Assembly: GCA_902784585.1 (NCBI GenBank) | Contig: CACZVM010000001.1 | Location: 124,001-188,000, forward strand | Origin: an uncultured Bacteroidales bacterium | GTDB taxonomy: Bacteria; Bacteroidota; Bacteroidia; Bacteroidales; Paludibacteraceae | Reading direction: 5' to 3' | DNA: 64,000 bases | Part shown: positions 39,308 through 51,260 of the stretch, one piece after another | How positions within the stretch are numbered: the stretch's first letter is position 1 | How the letters are laid out: each line of letters opens with the position of its first letter | Position numbers and translations under genes: made by a program | Notes under the pieces: generated by a model | The model's database searches: none | What the model saw: the letters and a program-made list of their open reading frames with translations, nothing else | Told to the model about the DNA's origin: nothing

Positions 39308-42300
39308 ACTAAGAATCATATGGATGCTGGTGCTCTGTTGCTGTGCAGCAGGGATAACGGCTCAACGCTGGATCACGCATTTTGCGTATAACAACGTCAC
39401 GCAGATAGCGATGGCATCTGATCGTGTGTATGCGTTGTCGGACGGCAGTCTGTATAGCGTGGACAAGTTGTCGGAACAGATACGCATCTACGGCCGTCAG
39501 TCGGGGCTACATGCTACGGGTATTACGTGTATCGGCTACGACGTGTACAGAAGCCAACTGATCATAGCCTATGATTTCGGTAAACTGGATATCCTGACGA
39601 ATAATGGGGTGCGCTATATAGGCGACTTGTACAACAAGGATATGACGCAGCGTAAGACGGTGCATAATATCACTATCCACGGAAGGACCGCGTACCTGTC
39701 GACGCACTATGGCGTGCAGACGCTGGATCTGACGGAAAACAGACTGGTGGACAGCTACTGGCTTCGTCCAGACGGAGCAGAGACGCCAGTGATGGATGTG
39801 CTCATCAATGGCGATAGTATATACGCCTTTACAACCGACAGTTTGTTCTGTGCATCTCTGAGCGATAACTTGGTGGATTATCATGTATGGCAGCGCGAGG
39901 TAAGAAGCGGCCGAATAAGTCCGGACAGTGAGAAGGGTAAGCATTATCAGGACGCGTTGGATAACTGGTATGCCGGAGGAGCAGAAGGAATCATACGTTT
40001 TACGCCTACGGAGAGGTTGAGCTACAGGCCGGAAGGGCCGTTGACGAACATTTCGTATCGGGTGATGACCCATGGTGAGGAAGTGTATGTGCTTCCCGGC
40101 GGTCGATGGACCAACCAGAACTATACTTCCGGAAATATCATGCGTTTTGACGGCATTCATTGGCTGTGTATTCCCCGAGACTCCATCTATGCGCGAACCG
40201 GAAAACCGGTGTTGGATATGATGAACGTAGCGGTGGATCCGCAAGATTCGTCGCATCTGTTTGTGACCAGCTACGGAACAGGTTTGTATGAGTTCCAGGG
40301 TACTCAACTGCAGCATCATTATTTGCCGGCAGCGGATAACACCTTAGAATCAGCAGTGCCGAACAATCCGACGCATTATACGCGTCTGGATAATGCGCTC
40401 TATGACGCAGACGGCAATCTATGGCTGACGGTGGCGGGCGATGTAACGTATCCGCTGGTGTGCAAAGACCGGCAAGGCGTATGGCACGGACTGCCCATAA
40501 TCGTCAATACCGTGGCCGTACCAATCCATACACCGGCAGGCCTGCTGGTGGACCGCCGTAATGGTCATCATAAATGGTTAGCCGCAGGAAGAGCGGGGAC
40601 CGGACTATACTTCATAGACGACCGAGGCACGTGGGATGCCTCTGACGACCGTATATGCAAACGTTCGAAATGGCTGGACCAACAGGGAGATGAGTTTGAG
40701 CCGCAGAATATCTACGCCGTGCTTCAGGACAGCGAAGGGCGCATATGGATGGCAACGGAGCAGGGTATAGCCCGGATAGATACAGAGGATTATTTTTCGG
40801 ATGAAGATTGTGTGCGTCCCGTGCTGACGGATAATAACGGCGAGAACCCTATGCGTACTTTGAGCGTGAATGCCTTGTGCGAAGATGCCGAAGGCCAGAT
40901 ATGGGTTGGCACCCTGGATTTAGGTGTGTATGTGCTTAACAGTGAAGCGACCGAGATAGTAGCACACTATACGACAGACAACTCGGCTTTGCCGTCCAAC
41001 AGCATCCTCTCGGTGGCATGTACTGAGAGTGGAGGGATATATGTCGGTACGGCTGAAGGACTGGTGGCATATGATCCGCAGGGAAGAACAGAGCGTATTG
41101 AGTCCGAAGAGGAGGAAGAAGAACTGCATATGGGATATATGCAGCAATGGCGCTTGCATCTCTCGTACGCTGAGCCGCAAGAAGTGGTGGCAACCCCGGG
41201 ACATATCTATGCAGCAGCCAACGGAACGCTGTTCTCCGTCAATCGTCAAGACGAGACGATAGAGTATTGGAACAAAGCAACAGGCCTGACCGGTAACCGT
41301 ATTGTACATATCGCCTATGATGCTGCGTCGGAGCAACTTATCATCGCTTACGACGACGGGCGTATTGACCTGCTGAGCGAAGACGGCGCGGTACGTCAGA
41401 TGCCTGACCTCTATATGAAGGCCAGTTCGATGGCTATGAACATCAACTGTATTGCCATTGGTTCGCGCTATGTCTATTTAGGTACTACCTTCGGCATCTT
41501 GGCGGTCAATCCCCGCAAAGCGGAAGTAGTGGATACCTACTATATCGGTCAAGAGGCGGCATCAGTGAATGTGCAGCAGATAGTGGAGCACAACGACTCG
41601 CTCTATGCGTTTGCAGACAATCGCATGTATTCGGTTGCACTCAAGGATAATCTGGTAGACTATAATTACTGGCACGCGACACCTTTGGACGGAGATGGGT
41701 TGACACATGCTTGCGCATGGCGTGACCGACTCTATGTGTTAATGCACGATACGCTGTATCGTCGCTCCAACGACATGTGGCAACAAGTTAGCCCTGAGGC
41801 CGTGAAATGGATTCATGCGTCGGGAGGTCAGTTGTTGGCTTATCGCGAAGGAGTAGGAGTGTTGTATATGGATGATGATAACCAGTGGCATGGGTTAGCG
41901 GGTTATAGTGCAGTGGATGCTGTTTATTCCAAGGGCGAATGGTGGCTTGGAATTTCGGAGAAAGGACTTATTCGCTTGAATAGTAGCGGCGATGATGTAT
42001 TCCAACCAGAAGGTCCTAACAGCAATTTCGGCTACAGGTTGCACGCTACCGATGATCATGTGTATGTTGCTTCGGGTGGCCGTTGGGCAGAGCAATTCAT
42101 GCGCTATGCACATTTGAACATCTACGATGGCGCCCAATGGCGCGGCATCACACCGAGTGATATCGGTTCGCGTGTCGGTAGGCCGGCAATAGATGCAGTG
42201 AGTATAGCTGTGGATCCGAATAATGCCGGACATTTCTTTGTGGCTACTTATGGCACAGGAGTGTTTGAGTTTAACAACTATGAGGCAGTAGCGCACTATA

Positions 42301-43358
42301 CTGTCAACAACAGTACCTTGCGTGAAGCGGTAAACGGGATAGATCCGAATTATTACACCCGTACGGATGGAGCGATGATAGACGAGCAGGGCAATCTGTG
42401 GGTGCTGAATGCAACAGAGATAGGTGCACCTGTGCATATCCGTACCAAGAACGGAGTCTGGTATTCGCTGAAATTGACCAGTTATGGTGACAGTCTGCAT
42501 TTTGTTACACCTGGCGAGATATTGGTGGACAGACGCAGCAGTCAGCGCAAATGGATGATCAATCAGCGTGTGTCGCCGGGCATCATCTTGTTGGACGACG
42601 GCGGAACTCCTATTCGTTCGAGTGACGATCGTTGCCTTATGCGTTCATCTTTTGTTGACCAGAACGGTAAGCCACTGTCTCCGGATCCGATCTATTGTCT
42701 CGCCCAAGATCATAAGAACAGGATTTGGGTGGGTACGCAGGCCGGCGTACTGTTGATACCTGCAACGACGGATTTCTTCACCAGCAATGCCTGTCAGCGT
42801 ATCATTATTCCGCGTAATGACGGAACGGGGTTGGGTGATTATCTGTTGGCCAATGAGCAAATCAACTGTATGGCTGTGGATGGAGGCGATCGTATGTGGA
42901 TAGGCACGGCCAATTCCGGTTTGTACTTGATAGAGGACGATACGATTACCGTGGCACATTTCACCGAATATAATTCGCTGTTACCATCGAATGTGATACA
43001 ATCGATTGCTATCATGCCAACAACCGGTGAAGTGTTCGTCGGCACAGACAAAGGTATCGCTTCTTATCGCAGCGATGCCAGTGAGAGCCGTTCGGATTTC
43101 TCCGGCGCTTACGCCTATCCGAATCCTGTCCGCCCTGACTATGACGGCATGATCAGTATCACCGGACTGATGGAGAACACGGTTGTCAATATTGTAGATG
43201 AGTCGGGCAACTTGGTATGCAAGACCCGTAGTCATGGCGGTACAGCAGTCTGGGACGGCAAGTCTGCCGATGGCCACAGAGCCTCTGCGGGTGTCTACAC
43301 GGCACTATGTAATGCCGATGGTGGTCATACCGTAGTGAAGATATTGGTAATACGCTAA
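39300..43358 (+). CDS. porZ: PorZ-like type IX secretion protein, internally duplicated
   Basis: 1352 residues. Signal peptide (IIWMLVLCCCAAGITAQ), then two similar halves: about 22-598 and 615-1262, split by an acidic linker (SEEEEEEL, near 602-609). Each half starts with a W-R-[IL]-h segment, has the pair SLYSVDKLSEQIRIY / TLFSVNRQDETIEYW, QLIIAYDxGxxDxL, and later RIWMATEQGI / RIWVGTQAG blades, so each looks like a whole PorZ propeller pair. One C-terminal domain follows (AYPNPVRPDYDG ... GVYTALCNADGGHTVVKILVIR, from about 1270). PorZ is a surface component of the attachment complex that handles T9SS cargo; normal PorZ is about 780 residues. It overlaps rdgB by 8 nt and ends at a strong terminator. 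Confidence 0.85.
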   Translation: MNRLRIIWMLVLCCCAAGITAQRWITHFAYNNVTQIAMASDRVYALSDGSLYSVDKLSEQIRIYGRQSGLHATGITCIGYDVYRSQLIIAYDFGKLDILTNNGVRYIGDLYNKDMTQRKTVHNITIHGRTAYLSTHYGVQTLDLTENRLVDSYWLRPDGAETPVMDVLINGDSIYAFTTDSLFCASLSDNLVDYHVWQREVRSGRISPDSEKGKHYQDALDNWYAGGAEGIIRFTPTERLSYRPEGPLTNISYRVMTHGEEVYVLPGGRWTNQNYTSGNIMRFDGIHWLCIPRDSIYARTGKPVLDMMNVAVDPQDSSHLFVTSYGTGLYEFQGTQLQHHYLPAADNTLESAVPNNPTHYTRLDNALYDADGNLWLTVAGDVTYPLVCKDRQGVWHGLPIIVNTVAVPIHTPAGLLVDRRNGHHKWLAAGRAGTGLYFIDDRGTWDASDDRICKRSKWLDQQGDEFEPQNIYAVLQDSEGRIWMATEQGIARIDTEDYFSDEDCVRPVLTDNNGENPMRTLSVNALCEDAEGQIWVGTLDLGVYVLNSEATEIVAHYTTDNSALPSNSILSVACTESGGIYVGTAEGLVAYDPQGRTERIESEEEEEELHMGYMQQWRLHLSYAEPQEVVATPGHIYAAANGTLFSVNRQDETIEYWNKATGLTGNRIVHIAYDAASEQLIIAYDDGRIDLLSEDGAVRQMPDLYMKASSMAMNINCIAIGSRYVYLGTTFGILAVNPRKAEVVDTYYIGQEAASVNVQQIVEHNDSLYAFADNRMYSVALKDNLVDYNYWHATPLDGDGLTHACAWRDRLYVLMHDTLYRRSNDMWQQVSPEAVKWIHASGGQLLAYREGVGVLYMDDDNQWHGLAGYSAVDAVYSKGEWWLGISEKGLIRLNSSGDDVFQPEGPNSNFGYRLHATDDHVYVASGGRWAEQFMRYAHLNIYDGAQWRGITPSDIGSRVGRPAIDAVSIAVDPNNAGHFFVATYGTGVFEFNNYEAVAHYTVNNSTLREAVNGIDPNYYTRTDGAMIDEQGNLWVLNATEIGAPVHIRTKNGVWYSLKLTSYGDSLHFVTPGEILVDRRSSQRKWMINQRVSPGIILLDDGGTPIRSSDDRCLMRSSFVDQNGKPLSPDPIYCLAQDHKNRIWVGTQAGVLLIPATTDFFTSNACQRIIIPRNDGTGLGDYLLANEQINCMAVDGGDRMWIGTANSGLYLIEDDTITVAHFTEYNSLLPSNVIQSIAIMPTTGEVFVGTDKGIASYRSDASESRSDFSGAYAYPNPVRPDYDGMISITGLMENTVVNIVDESGNLVCKTRSHGGTAVWDGKSADGHRASAGVYTALCNADGGHTVVKILVIR

Positions 43359-43362
43359 AAAG

Positions 43363-43394
43363 AAAAAGCAGGTCTATCGGCCTGCTTTTCTTTT
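43363..43394. terminator. Bidirectional terminator between porZ and folE
   Basis: Stem AAAAGCAGG/CCTGCTTTT (43364-43372, 43381-43389) with an 8-nt loop and A/T tracts on both sides; it serves the two convergent operons. Confidence 0.85.
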
Positions 43395-43407
43395 ATCAGA
43401 AGGAGTA

Positions 43408-43992
43408 CTATCCTTTTATCAGTTTCATAAACTCTTCGCGTGTCTTGGCTTGGTTGAAGACACCGGTGAAATCGGATGTCACGGTCATGGCATGCTGTTT
43501 CTGTACGCCTCGCATCTGCATGCAGAGGTGTTCCGCCTCGATAACAACCATCACTCCCAGCGGGTTGAGGGTGTTCTGAATACAGTCCTTGATCTGTGTC
43601 GTCAGCCTCTCCTGCACTTGCAGGCGACGGGCAAAGACATCCACCACGCGAGCAATCTTACTCAGCCCGGTGATACGTCCGTTAGGGATATACGCCACAT
43701 GTACCTTGCCGAAGAACGGCAGCATATGGTGCTCGCAGAGCGAATAGAAATCAATATCCTTGACTACAACCATCTGGCGATAATCCTCCTCAAAGAGCGC
43801 TGATCGCAAGATAGCTTCCGGATCCTCGTGATAGCCCTTGCAAAGGAATTGCAGTGCTTTGCCTACGCGCTGCGGCGTTTTCTGCAGTCCCTCGCGTGTT
43901 GGATCTTCGCCTATCTGACGCAATGCCTTCTCCACAGATGTAGCGATGGCATCAGTTACTTCTGGTTTGCTATGAAATTCTTGCAGGTCCAT
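43408..43992 (-). CDS. folE: GTP cyclohydrolase I
   Basis: 194 residues. Converts GTP to 7,8-dihydroneopterin triphosphate for folate or related pteridines. Zn ligands: Cys86 and His89 in [10 protein letters not shown] and Cys157 in [10 protein letters not shown]. Other motifs are [22 protein letters not shown] and QERLTTQI. The ATG overlaps the preceding stop (TAATG). Last gene of the gyrB operon. Confidence 0.96.
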   Translation of the reverse strand: MDLQEFHSKPEVTDAIATSVEKALRQIGEDPTREGLQKTPQRVGKALQFLCKGYHEDPEAILRSALFEEDYRQMVVVKDIDFYSLCEHHMLPFFGKVHVAYIPNGRITGLSKIARVVDVFARRLQVQERLTTQIKDCIQNTLNPLGVMVVIEAEHLCMQMRGVQKQHAMTVTSDFTGVFNQAKTREEFMKLIKG

Positions 43993-44438
43993 TATTGCAT
44001 CACTTGAATTTTGTCACGCACGATGTAGGTGTCACCTTGCATCTCGGGGTATTGCTGAACGAAGAGGTACTTATACTCCTTAGCATCTTCGTATGTACGG
44101 AAATCACCTAATCTGACTTTCCAGAATGGAGGTATATACTGTACATACAATGTTTGGCTGACTTTGTCTTTCAGTTTTGTCTCCAAACCAAGGGCCTCGG
44201 ATTTGGCTGTTTGTTGCTGGTTGGATGAGTATATCTGTACGCGATAACCGTCGATCTCTACCAGTTGTTGCTCTCCGTAGATAGCGGTGCGCAGCAGTAA
44301 ATAGATCGACGAGTCTTGTATGATCTCCACGCCCTGCAGCGAGTCCATAATATTAGGCCGCAGATCGTTGGCAGGTACATCTGCCCATGCTGCTGTAATC
44401 GCAGACATGAGTAAAAATATGATTCCTAAATGTCTCAT
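43992..44438 (-). CDS. Exported SPOR-domain protein
   Basis: 148 residues. Signal peptide [19 protein letters not shown], a linker, and a C-terminal SPOR-like domain ([25 protein letters not shown] ... [27 protein letters not shown]), a fold that binds denuded peptidoglycan at division or remodelling sites. Start at 44438, since the frame from 44492 adds residues upstream of the signal peptide. It overlaps folE by one base of TAATG, so the two are coupled. Confidence 0.8.
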   Translation of the reverse strand: MRHLGIIFLLMSAITAAWADVPANDLRPNIMDSLQGVEIIQDSSIYLLLRTAIYGEQQLVEIDGYRVQIYSSNQQQTAKSEALGLETKLKDKVSQTLYVQYIPPFWKVRLGDFRTYEDAKEYKYLFVQQYPEMQGDTYIVRDKIQVMQ

Positions 44439-44469
44439 TCTTTCTGAATAATCAACAATAAGCGTGCCA

Positions 44470-46164
44470 TCAATAATGGAACGAACTGCCACCGACGAAC
44501 TCGCGTACGAGTGAGGTAGGTGGAATTTCTTTCTCGGGAATAGGAATAAAGTACTGCAGGAACTTCAGCAGACGATGTGCCTCGGTGTATTCCTCGCAGA
44601 ACTTAGGTACCTCCTGCAGGATAGGCTCAGCATGCAGTTTCAGCACGGCGAACTCGAAGATAAGTGCCGAGTTGAACATTACATCTGCCTCTTCCTGGAA
44701 CGGATAGACCCATTTGGTCTCGCCGCGAACCACTGACGGACAACGGGCGATGGTCTCTTTGGCTGAATAGTTGCGGTACTTATAGTCGCGAACGATGCGG
44801 CGCAGCAGGCGGATATCCGTTGTAGGTATCCAGTTGTGGTTGTCGATATTGATAGTAGTCAGCGCCGACACGTATATCTTAAACGTCAGACTCTTGTCCA
44901 CGTCCGGTAGAATACAGGGATTGAGTGCATGCAGACCCTCGATGATGAGTACCGAGTCTTTCTGCAGCTTCAGTTTGCGTCCCTCAAAAACCCGCTCGCC
45001 GATAGAGAAGTCGTAGGTGGGTAGATCCACTTCTTTGCCATCCAGAATATCCTGCATCTGCTGACGGAAGAACGGCAGATCCACGGCATTGACAGCCTCA
45101 AAGTCCCATTCGCCGTTCTCATCGCGCGGTGTGTCTACACGATTAACGAAATAATCGTCCATACTGAGTACCTCCGGCTGAATGCCATCCACCATCAGCT
45201 GGATTTGCAGACGCTTGGAGAACGTAGTCTTGCCACTTGAAGAAGGACCGCTGATAAACACCAGTTTGGGGCGTTTCTCTGCGATGGCATCTGCTATCTG
45301 TGCAATTTTCTTCTCCTGCATGGCCTCTGCCAGTTTGATCATCTCGAAGGATTTCTTGTCCTTGCAGGCCACATTGAAATCGTTGACGTTGTGGATGCGC
45401 AGCAACTTGTTCCAGCGGCTGTATTCGCGGAAAATAGAGAACATCTTCTCTTGCGGGATAGCGTCCTCCAGAATGGTGGGGTTGCTGCGGTTGGGGATAC
45501 GCAGTAGCATGCCGTCTTTGTACGACTCCAGATCAAAGACGTTCAAGTAGCCGGAACTGGGGAGCAGAACGTTGGTATAGTAATCAATGAAATCACCCAT
45601 TCGGAAATAGCGGCAATAGGGATTGCCGAGCGCTTCGAAGATGGAACTCTCGTTGTTGTACCTGGCGGCAAACATACGAATCACCTCTTTGGTCTGTTTC
45701 TCTTCCTCAACGATAAGGCGATCCTCGGCGATGATTTGCATCATACGCTGTTTGATGGCCTCCACCATCTCTGGTGTCAATACCGGCTGGGGAGGTTCGG
45801 GGCTTATTTCTTCCGTCTTGTTGATATGCCACTGCAAGGTACAATAATATCCCTTGCTGATGGGGTGTTCAATACGCAGGTCGGTGCGGGGATATAATTC
45901 GTTGATGGCACAGGCCAGCACCATATTCAATGTCCGCACATACGCACGCATTCCGCTTGGCGAACTGGCATCCAGAAACTCTACATCTTTGGGTTTGTAG
46001 AGGAGGAAATTCAAGTTCTCTACCTTGTAGTTGACATGCGCGGCAATAATCGGGAAAGGCAGCCGGATGTCCAGCAGGTCCTTCAACTCGATGAGCGAAA
46101 TGCCACGCGGTACCTCATGGTAGGTGTGGGTGTTTTTGCAATAGATGGTGATGGTTGGTTCCAT
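44470..46164 (-). CDS. Nucleoside (uridine-type) kinase with N-terminal TGS/ThrRS-like domain
   Basis: 564 residues. The N-terminus (TITIYCKNTHTYHEVPRGISL) is TGS-like, followed by a ThrRS second-additional-domain-like part, and a C-terminal uridine-kinase-type P-loop domain with FISGPSSSGKTTFSKRL (about 300-316), SMDDYFVNR, VLIIEGLHAL and RDYKYRN. This architecture is standard in Bacteroidota; the substrate is probably uridine or cytidine but is not certain. The start at 46164 (MEPTITIY) excludes 13 extra residues that would overlap kdsA. Confidence 0.88.
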   Translation of the reverse strand: MEPTITIYCKNTHTYHEVPRGISLIELKDLLDIRLPFPIIAAHVNYKVENLNFLLYKPKDVEFLDASSPSGMRAYVRTLNMVLACAINELYPRTDLRIEHPISKGYYCTLQWHINKTEEISPEPPQPVLTPEMVEAIKQRMMQIIAEDRLIVEEEKQTKEVIRMFAARYNNESSIFEALGNPYCRYFRMGDFIDYYTNVLLPSSGYLNVFDLESYKDGMLLRIPNRSNPTILEDAIPQEKMFSIFREYSRWNKLLRIHNVNDFNVACKDKKSFEMIKLAEAMQEKKIAQIADAIAEKRPKLVFISGPSSSGKTTFSKRLQIQLMVDGIQPEVLSMDDYFVNRVDTPRDENGEWDFEAVNAVDLPFFRQQMQDILDGKEVDLPTYDFSIGERVFEGRKLKLQKDSVLIIEGLHALNPCILPDVDKSLTFKIYVSALTTINIDNHNWIPTTDIRLLRRIVRDYKYRNYSAKETIARCPSVVRGETKWVYPFQEEADVMFNSALIFEFAVLKLHAEPILQEVPKFCEEYTEAHRLLKFLQYFIPIPEKEIPPTSLVREFVGGSSFHY

Positions 46165-46180
46165 ATAATGATGATTTTGA

Positions 46181-46966
46181 TTAACGATTCTTACGGAGTG
46201 CATCTAACTCCAGTGCTTGCTGTAGCAGCTCTTTCAAGTCGCCTAGGCGTACTTGGTTGGCAGCATCTGAGATTGCTTGCTCCGGATTCGGATGCGTCTC
46301 GATGAATAGTCCGTCCACGCCTACCGCCACGGCTGCGCGCATCAGATAGGGGACCATCTGACGGTTGCCGCCTGTCACGCCGTTCGGCGAACTGGGCTGC
46401 TGTACCGAATGGGTAGCATCGAAAACAATAGGACAACCGAAACGTCGCATCTCTACCAGCGAAGTCATGTCCACAATCAGTCGTCCGTAGCCGAACGAAC
46501 TGCCGCGTTCGGTGAGCCATACATGCCCCTCTTTGCTGGCCCCGGGCTGAACATGCTCTATCTTCTCTATCACGCCGCTCATATCCCATGGGGCCATGAA
46601 CTGCCCTTTCTTGACATTTACCACCCGCCCGGTGAGAGCTGCCGCTTGCAGGAGGTCGGTCTGTCGGCTCAGGAAGGCGGGTATCTGCAGCACGTCGGCC
46701 ACATCGCTTACCGGCCGGCATTGCCAGCACTCGTGTACGTCGGTCAGGATAGGTAGACCGAATTGCTCTTTGACCTCTTGTAAGATGCGCAATCCTTCCT
46801 CCATACCTACACCGCGTGCCGAAGCAGTGGTGCGGTTGGCTTTGTCGAACGAGGACTTGAAATAGAGTGTCAGACCAAGGTCGTAGCAGAGACGATTGAG
46901 CGTCTCTGCCGTTTGAAGTACGATGTCTCTGTTCTCAATGGCGCATGGCCCGGCAATAAGGAACAT
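46181..46966 (-). CDS. kdsA: 3-deoxy-D-manno-octulosonate 8-phosphate synthase
   Basis: 261 residues. Condenses arabinose 5-phosphate with phosphoenolpyruvate to give KDO-8-P for the lipopolysaccharide core. Motifs: MFLIAGPCAIENRD (substrate-binding start), KSSFDKANRTTASARG, PILTDVHECWQC (the Cys suggests a possibly metal-dependent type), KKGQFMAPWDM and FIETHPNPEQAISDAANQ. Start at 46966. It lies within the gyrB operon between a lectin-fold gene (26-nt gap) and the nucleoside kinase gene (16-nt gap). Confidence 0.95.
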   Translation of the reverse strand: MFLIAGPCAIENRDIVLQTAETLNRLCYDLGLTLYFKSSFDKANRTTASARGVGMEEGLRILQEVKEQFGLPILTDVHECWQCRPVSDVADVLQIPAFLSRQTDLLQAAALTGRVVNVKKGQFMAPWDMSGVIEKIEHVQPGASKEGHVWLTERGSSFGYGRLIVDMTSLVEMRRFGCPIVFDATHSVQQPSSPNGVTGGNRQMVPYLMRAAVAVGVDGLFIETHPNPEQAISDAANQVRLGDLKELLQQALELDALRKNR

Positions 46967-46992
46967 AAGCCGATGAAAAGATAGAAGTAATA

Positions 46993-48306
46993 TTAATCTA
47001 CAGCTCTGTACACACGTGCCCACTTAACACGCAGGGCACCTACGCCGCCTTTCTCACTCCTGGGCAACCAGCTCTGTGCGAGGAAGAACATCGCCTCTTT
47101 GGGCAGACGGTTAGGCAAACGCAAAATCTCCAGATTATTAACGTACCATACCAGTTCGTTCTTGGTCCAGCGGAAAGTATATACGTAGTAAGCCGAACGG
47201 AACATACCTGTCAGGTCTACCATCTGCGTCTTAGGACCATTCACATAGCCTAACTGGTGTTTGTTGCCGTTGTAGTGATAGAGTGCTACCATCGGGTTGT
47301 TCAGTTTGCCTGTGCTCAGACCGAAGAAATGATGGCCGTCACCTTTAGAACGCACTTTGGCCATGAACATACCGGACTCTTGTGCGAAGGTCTCCTTGGT
47401 GTTCATCACATCCGATGTGTATTCGAAGATCTGCTCCGTGAAGCCTTTCTTCTCATCCCATGCGATGGCTTTCTTGCTCTCTTCGCGTGTCTCCATATCC
47501 ATACGGCCATCTACGAAGAAGGTGTTCTTGCCTCCGTTGTATGCCTGCCACTCGCTGGTACGGGAGTGACCGTCTTTCATGGCAGGATTGGCATAGCCGT
47601 AGCCGGGATTCCAGTTCTTGCCACTCGACATGTCGTCGTCAAACGCAGGACGGAACAACTCAGCCCAGTCTATTTTCTCCTGACGCGACTCGAAGAAGAA
47701 CTTGATATCGTCCGAGTTGGCCAATTCCATATAGCGCTGTTCGGTCTTGTACTCTTCCGAGTGCTGCCAGCGCTTGTTGTCTGCCCAGAGCGCATGACGC
47801 TTCTGGAAGTCGTCGGTCTTGACCTCTTTCTCCAGTTCGACCAATTGCTTCAGTTCCGGCGAGTTGAGCACCTTCGTGTAGTTCTTGTAGTAGGATGAAT
47901 AGTACAATCTGTTGAAGGTGCGAATACGCGAGTCTGTGAGGCACTCTTTGATACTCTTTATTTTCTGGAATTCGTCGCTCTCGCGGAATTTCAGGAATTC
48001 CTGGAACGTCTCATCCTTCAAGGCCTCAAGATAACGACGGATGCTCCGTGAATCACGCAGATTCTCGAAGGACGTCATCTTGCGTCCTTCGTCTGTATCT
48101 TTGTACTTGCGGTTCATGAGCTCGTTCTTGCGCTCCTGGAAGTCACGGCTTTCCACCACTTTCTTCAATTGCTGGTACTCCGCCAATTCAGGAGATTTCT
48201 CAATCGCACGCCAACGCTTCACGCGTTCTTGCATTTCATGGATTGTTTTCTCGAACGTGTCGGTCGAGAGCATTTTGCCGGTTAGTCTGGCTGTGAATAG
48301 ATTCAT
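46993..48306 (-). CDS. GH16-like lectin-fold protein with helical repeat N-terminus, no signal peptide
   Basis: 437 residues. The first 200 are charged helical repeats of about 25-45 residues (SPELAEYQQLKKVVESRDFQ, SDEFQKIKSIKECLTDSR, SPELKQLVELEKEVKTDDFQ). The C-terminal part has concanavalin/GH16-like elements (YYVYTFRWTKNELVWYVNNLEILRL, KEAMFFLAQSW, GALRVKWARVYR). The GH16 catalytic E-x-D-x-x-E motif is not visible, and no export signal is seen. Its function is unknown; a cytosolic glycan- or protein-binding role is inference. It lies between the LOG-family gene and kdsA in the gyrB operon (6-nt gap upstream). Confidence 0.7.
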   Translation of the reverse strand: MNLFTARLTGKMLSTDTFEKTIHEMQERVKRWRAIEKSPELAEYQQLKKVVESRDFQERKNELMNRKYKDTDEGRKMTSFENLRDSRSIRRYLEALKDETFQEFLKFRESDEFQKIKSIKECLTDSRIRTFNRLYYSSYYKNYTKVLNSPELKQLVELEKEVKTDDFQKRHALWADNKRWQHSEEYKTEQRYMELANSDDIKFFFESRQEKIDWAELFRPAFDDDMSSGKNWNPGYGYANPAMKDGHSRTSEWQAYNGGKNTFFVDGRMDMETREESKKAIAWDEKKGFTEQIFEYTSDVMNTKETFAQESGMFMAKVRSKGDGHHFFGLSTGKLNNPMVALYHYNGNKHQLGYVNGPKTQMVDLTGMFRSAYYVYTFRWTKNELVWYVNNLEILRLPNRLPKEAMFFLAQSWLPRSEKGGVGALRVKWARVYRAVD

Positions 48307-48312
48307 AATATA

Positions 48313-48845
48313 TTATTTTTTCAGTTTTTCAAATAACTCGTCCACGGTGTCTGCAAACTGGAGTTGATAACTCTCTTGCTCGGGAATGAACCGTAGGCGG
48401 CGCATCAGCTCTATTTGTTGCTTGAGCGGTTCGTAGAACCCCTGGTAGTTAAGCACATAGGTAGGTTTGCGATGCTCGCCGACAATAGCACTGCTGGTGG
48501 CATCCATCATTTCATCCAATGTGCCGTAGCTGCCGGGTAGGCATATGATGACATCCGCTTCGTCGCGCATGCGTTGCTTGCGTTCCGACATGTTGGCCAC
48601 CTCGATCAGTTGGTCACAGTTGCTTGCCAGTCGTCCGGCCGCTATGATGCGCGGCGGGATGACACCAATCACACGGGCACCGGCCTCCTTGGCCGCGTTG
48701 CTCACACGAGTCATCAGTCCGCCTGTAGCACCGCCGTAGACCAACGTGTGCCCTTGCGCACCGATCCACGCGCCTAACGTGTCACCCAACTGCAGATACG
48801 CTTCGGGTATCGCATCTTTGGCCGAACAATAGACAGCTATCTTCA

Positions 48846-48846
<1 letters not shown>
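48313..48846 (-). CDS. LOG-family (TIGR00730-like) Rossmann-fold protein
   Basis: 177 residues. Relatives are cytokinin-activating phosphoribohydrolases (removing ribose 5-phosphate from nucleotides). Seen: VYGGATGGLMTRVSNAAKEAGARVIGVIP, ANMSERKQRM (MHERK-like), and PGSYGTLDEMMD, where the usual PGGxGT has Ser in place of the second Gly. The ATG at 48846 overlaps the gyrB stop (TGATG). Probably the second gene of the gyrB operon; a link to nucleotide salvage is inference. Confidence 0.85.
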
Positions 48847-51050
<2,204 letters not shown>

Positions 51051-51056
51051 TTATGA

Positions 51057-51163
51057 ATATCCCCTTAGTGGGGGCCCCGAAAATTTTAATTTTTGGGGAG
51101 AGCGGAGGCATCGGTTGCCTGTCCATTTAGCAGAGCGGTATGGACCAACGCAACCCGATTGCC
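51057..51163 (+). ncRNA. Structured RNA leader ahead of tRNA-Ser (candidate)
   Basis: Two strong hairpins between promoter and tRNA: CCCCGAAAATT/AATTTTTGGGG (51075-51098, 11 bp with one G-U), and a long rod with GTCCAT/ATGGAC (51121-51126, 51140-51145), GGTTGC/GCAACC (51113-51118, 51150-51155) and GGCA/TGCC (51107-51110, 51160-51163). It does not contain the SRP RNA GGAA-type motif. It may be a leader removed when the tRNA matures, or a separate small RNA. Confidence 0.4.
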
Positions 51164-51172
51164 GAACGCGAA

Positions 51173-51260
51173 GGAGAGATGCTCGAGTGGTTGAAGAGGC
51201 ACGCCTGGAAAGCGTGTAAACGCCAAAAGTGTTTCCGGGGTTCGAATCCCCGTCTCTCCG
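51173..51260 (+). tRNA. tRNA-Ser (anticodon GGA)
   Basis: 88 nt, acceptor GGAGAGA/TCTCTCC with G discriminator, anticodon stem CACGC/GCGTG around CTGGAAA (anticodon GGA), long variable arm. CCA is not encoded, unlike the tRNA-Leu in this window. Confidence 0.95.

Noticed and set aside
51107..51163. SRP (4.5S) RNA upstream of tRNA-Ser
   Set aside because: The rod lacks the conserved GGAA-type apical loop and the internal-loop bases of SRP RNA.
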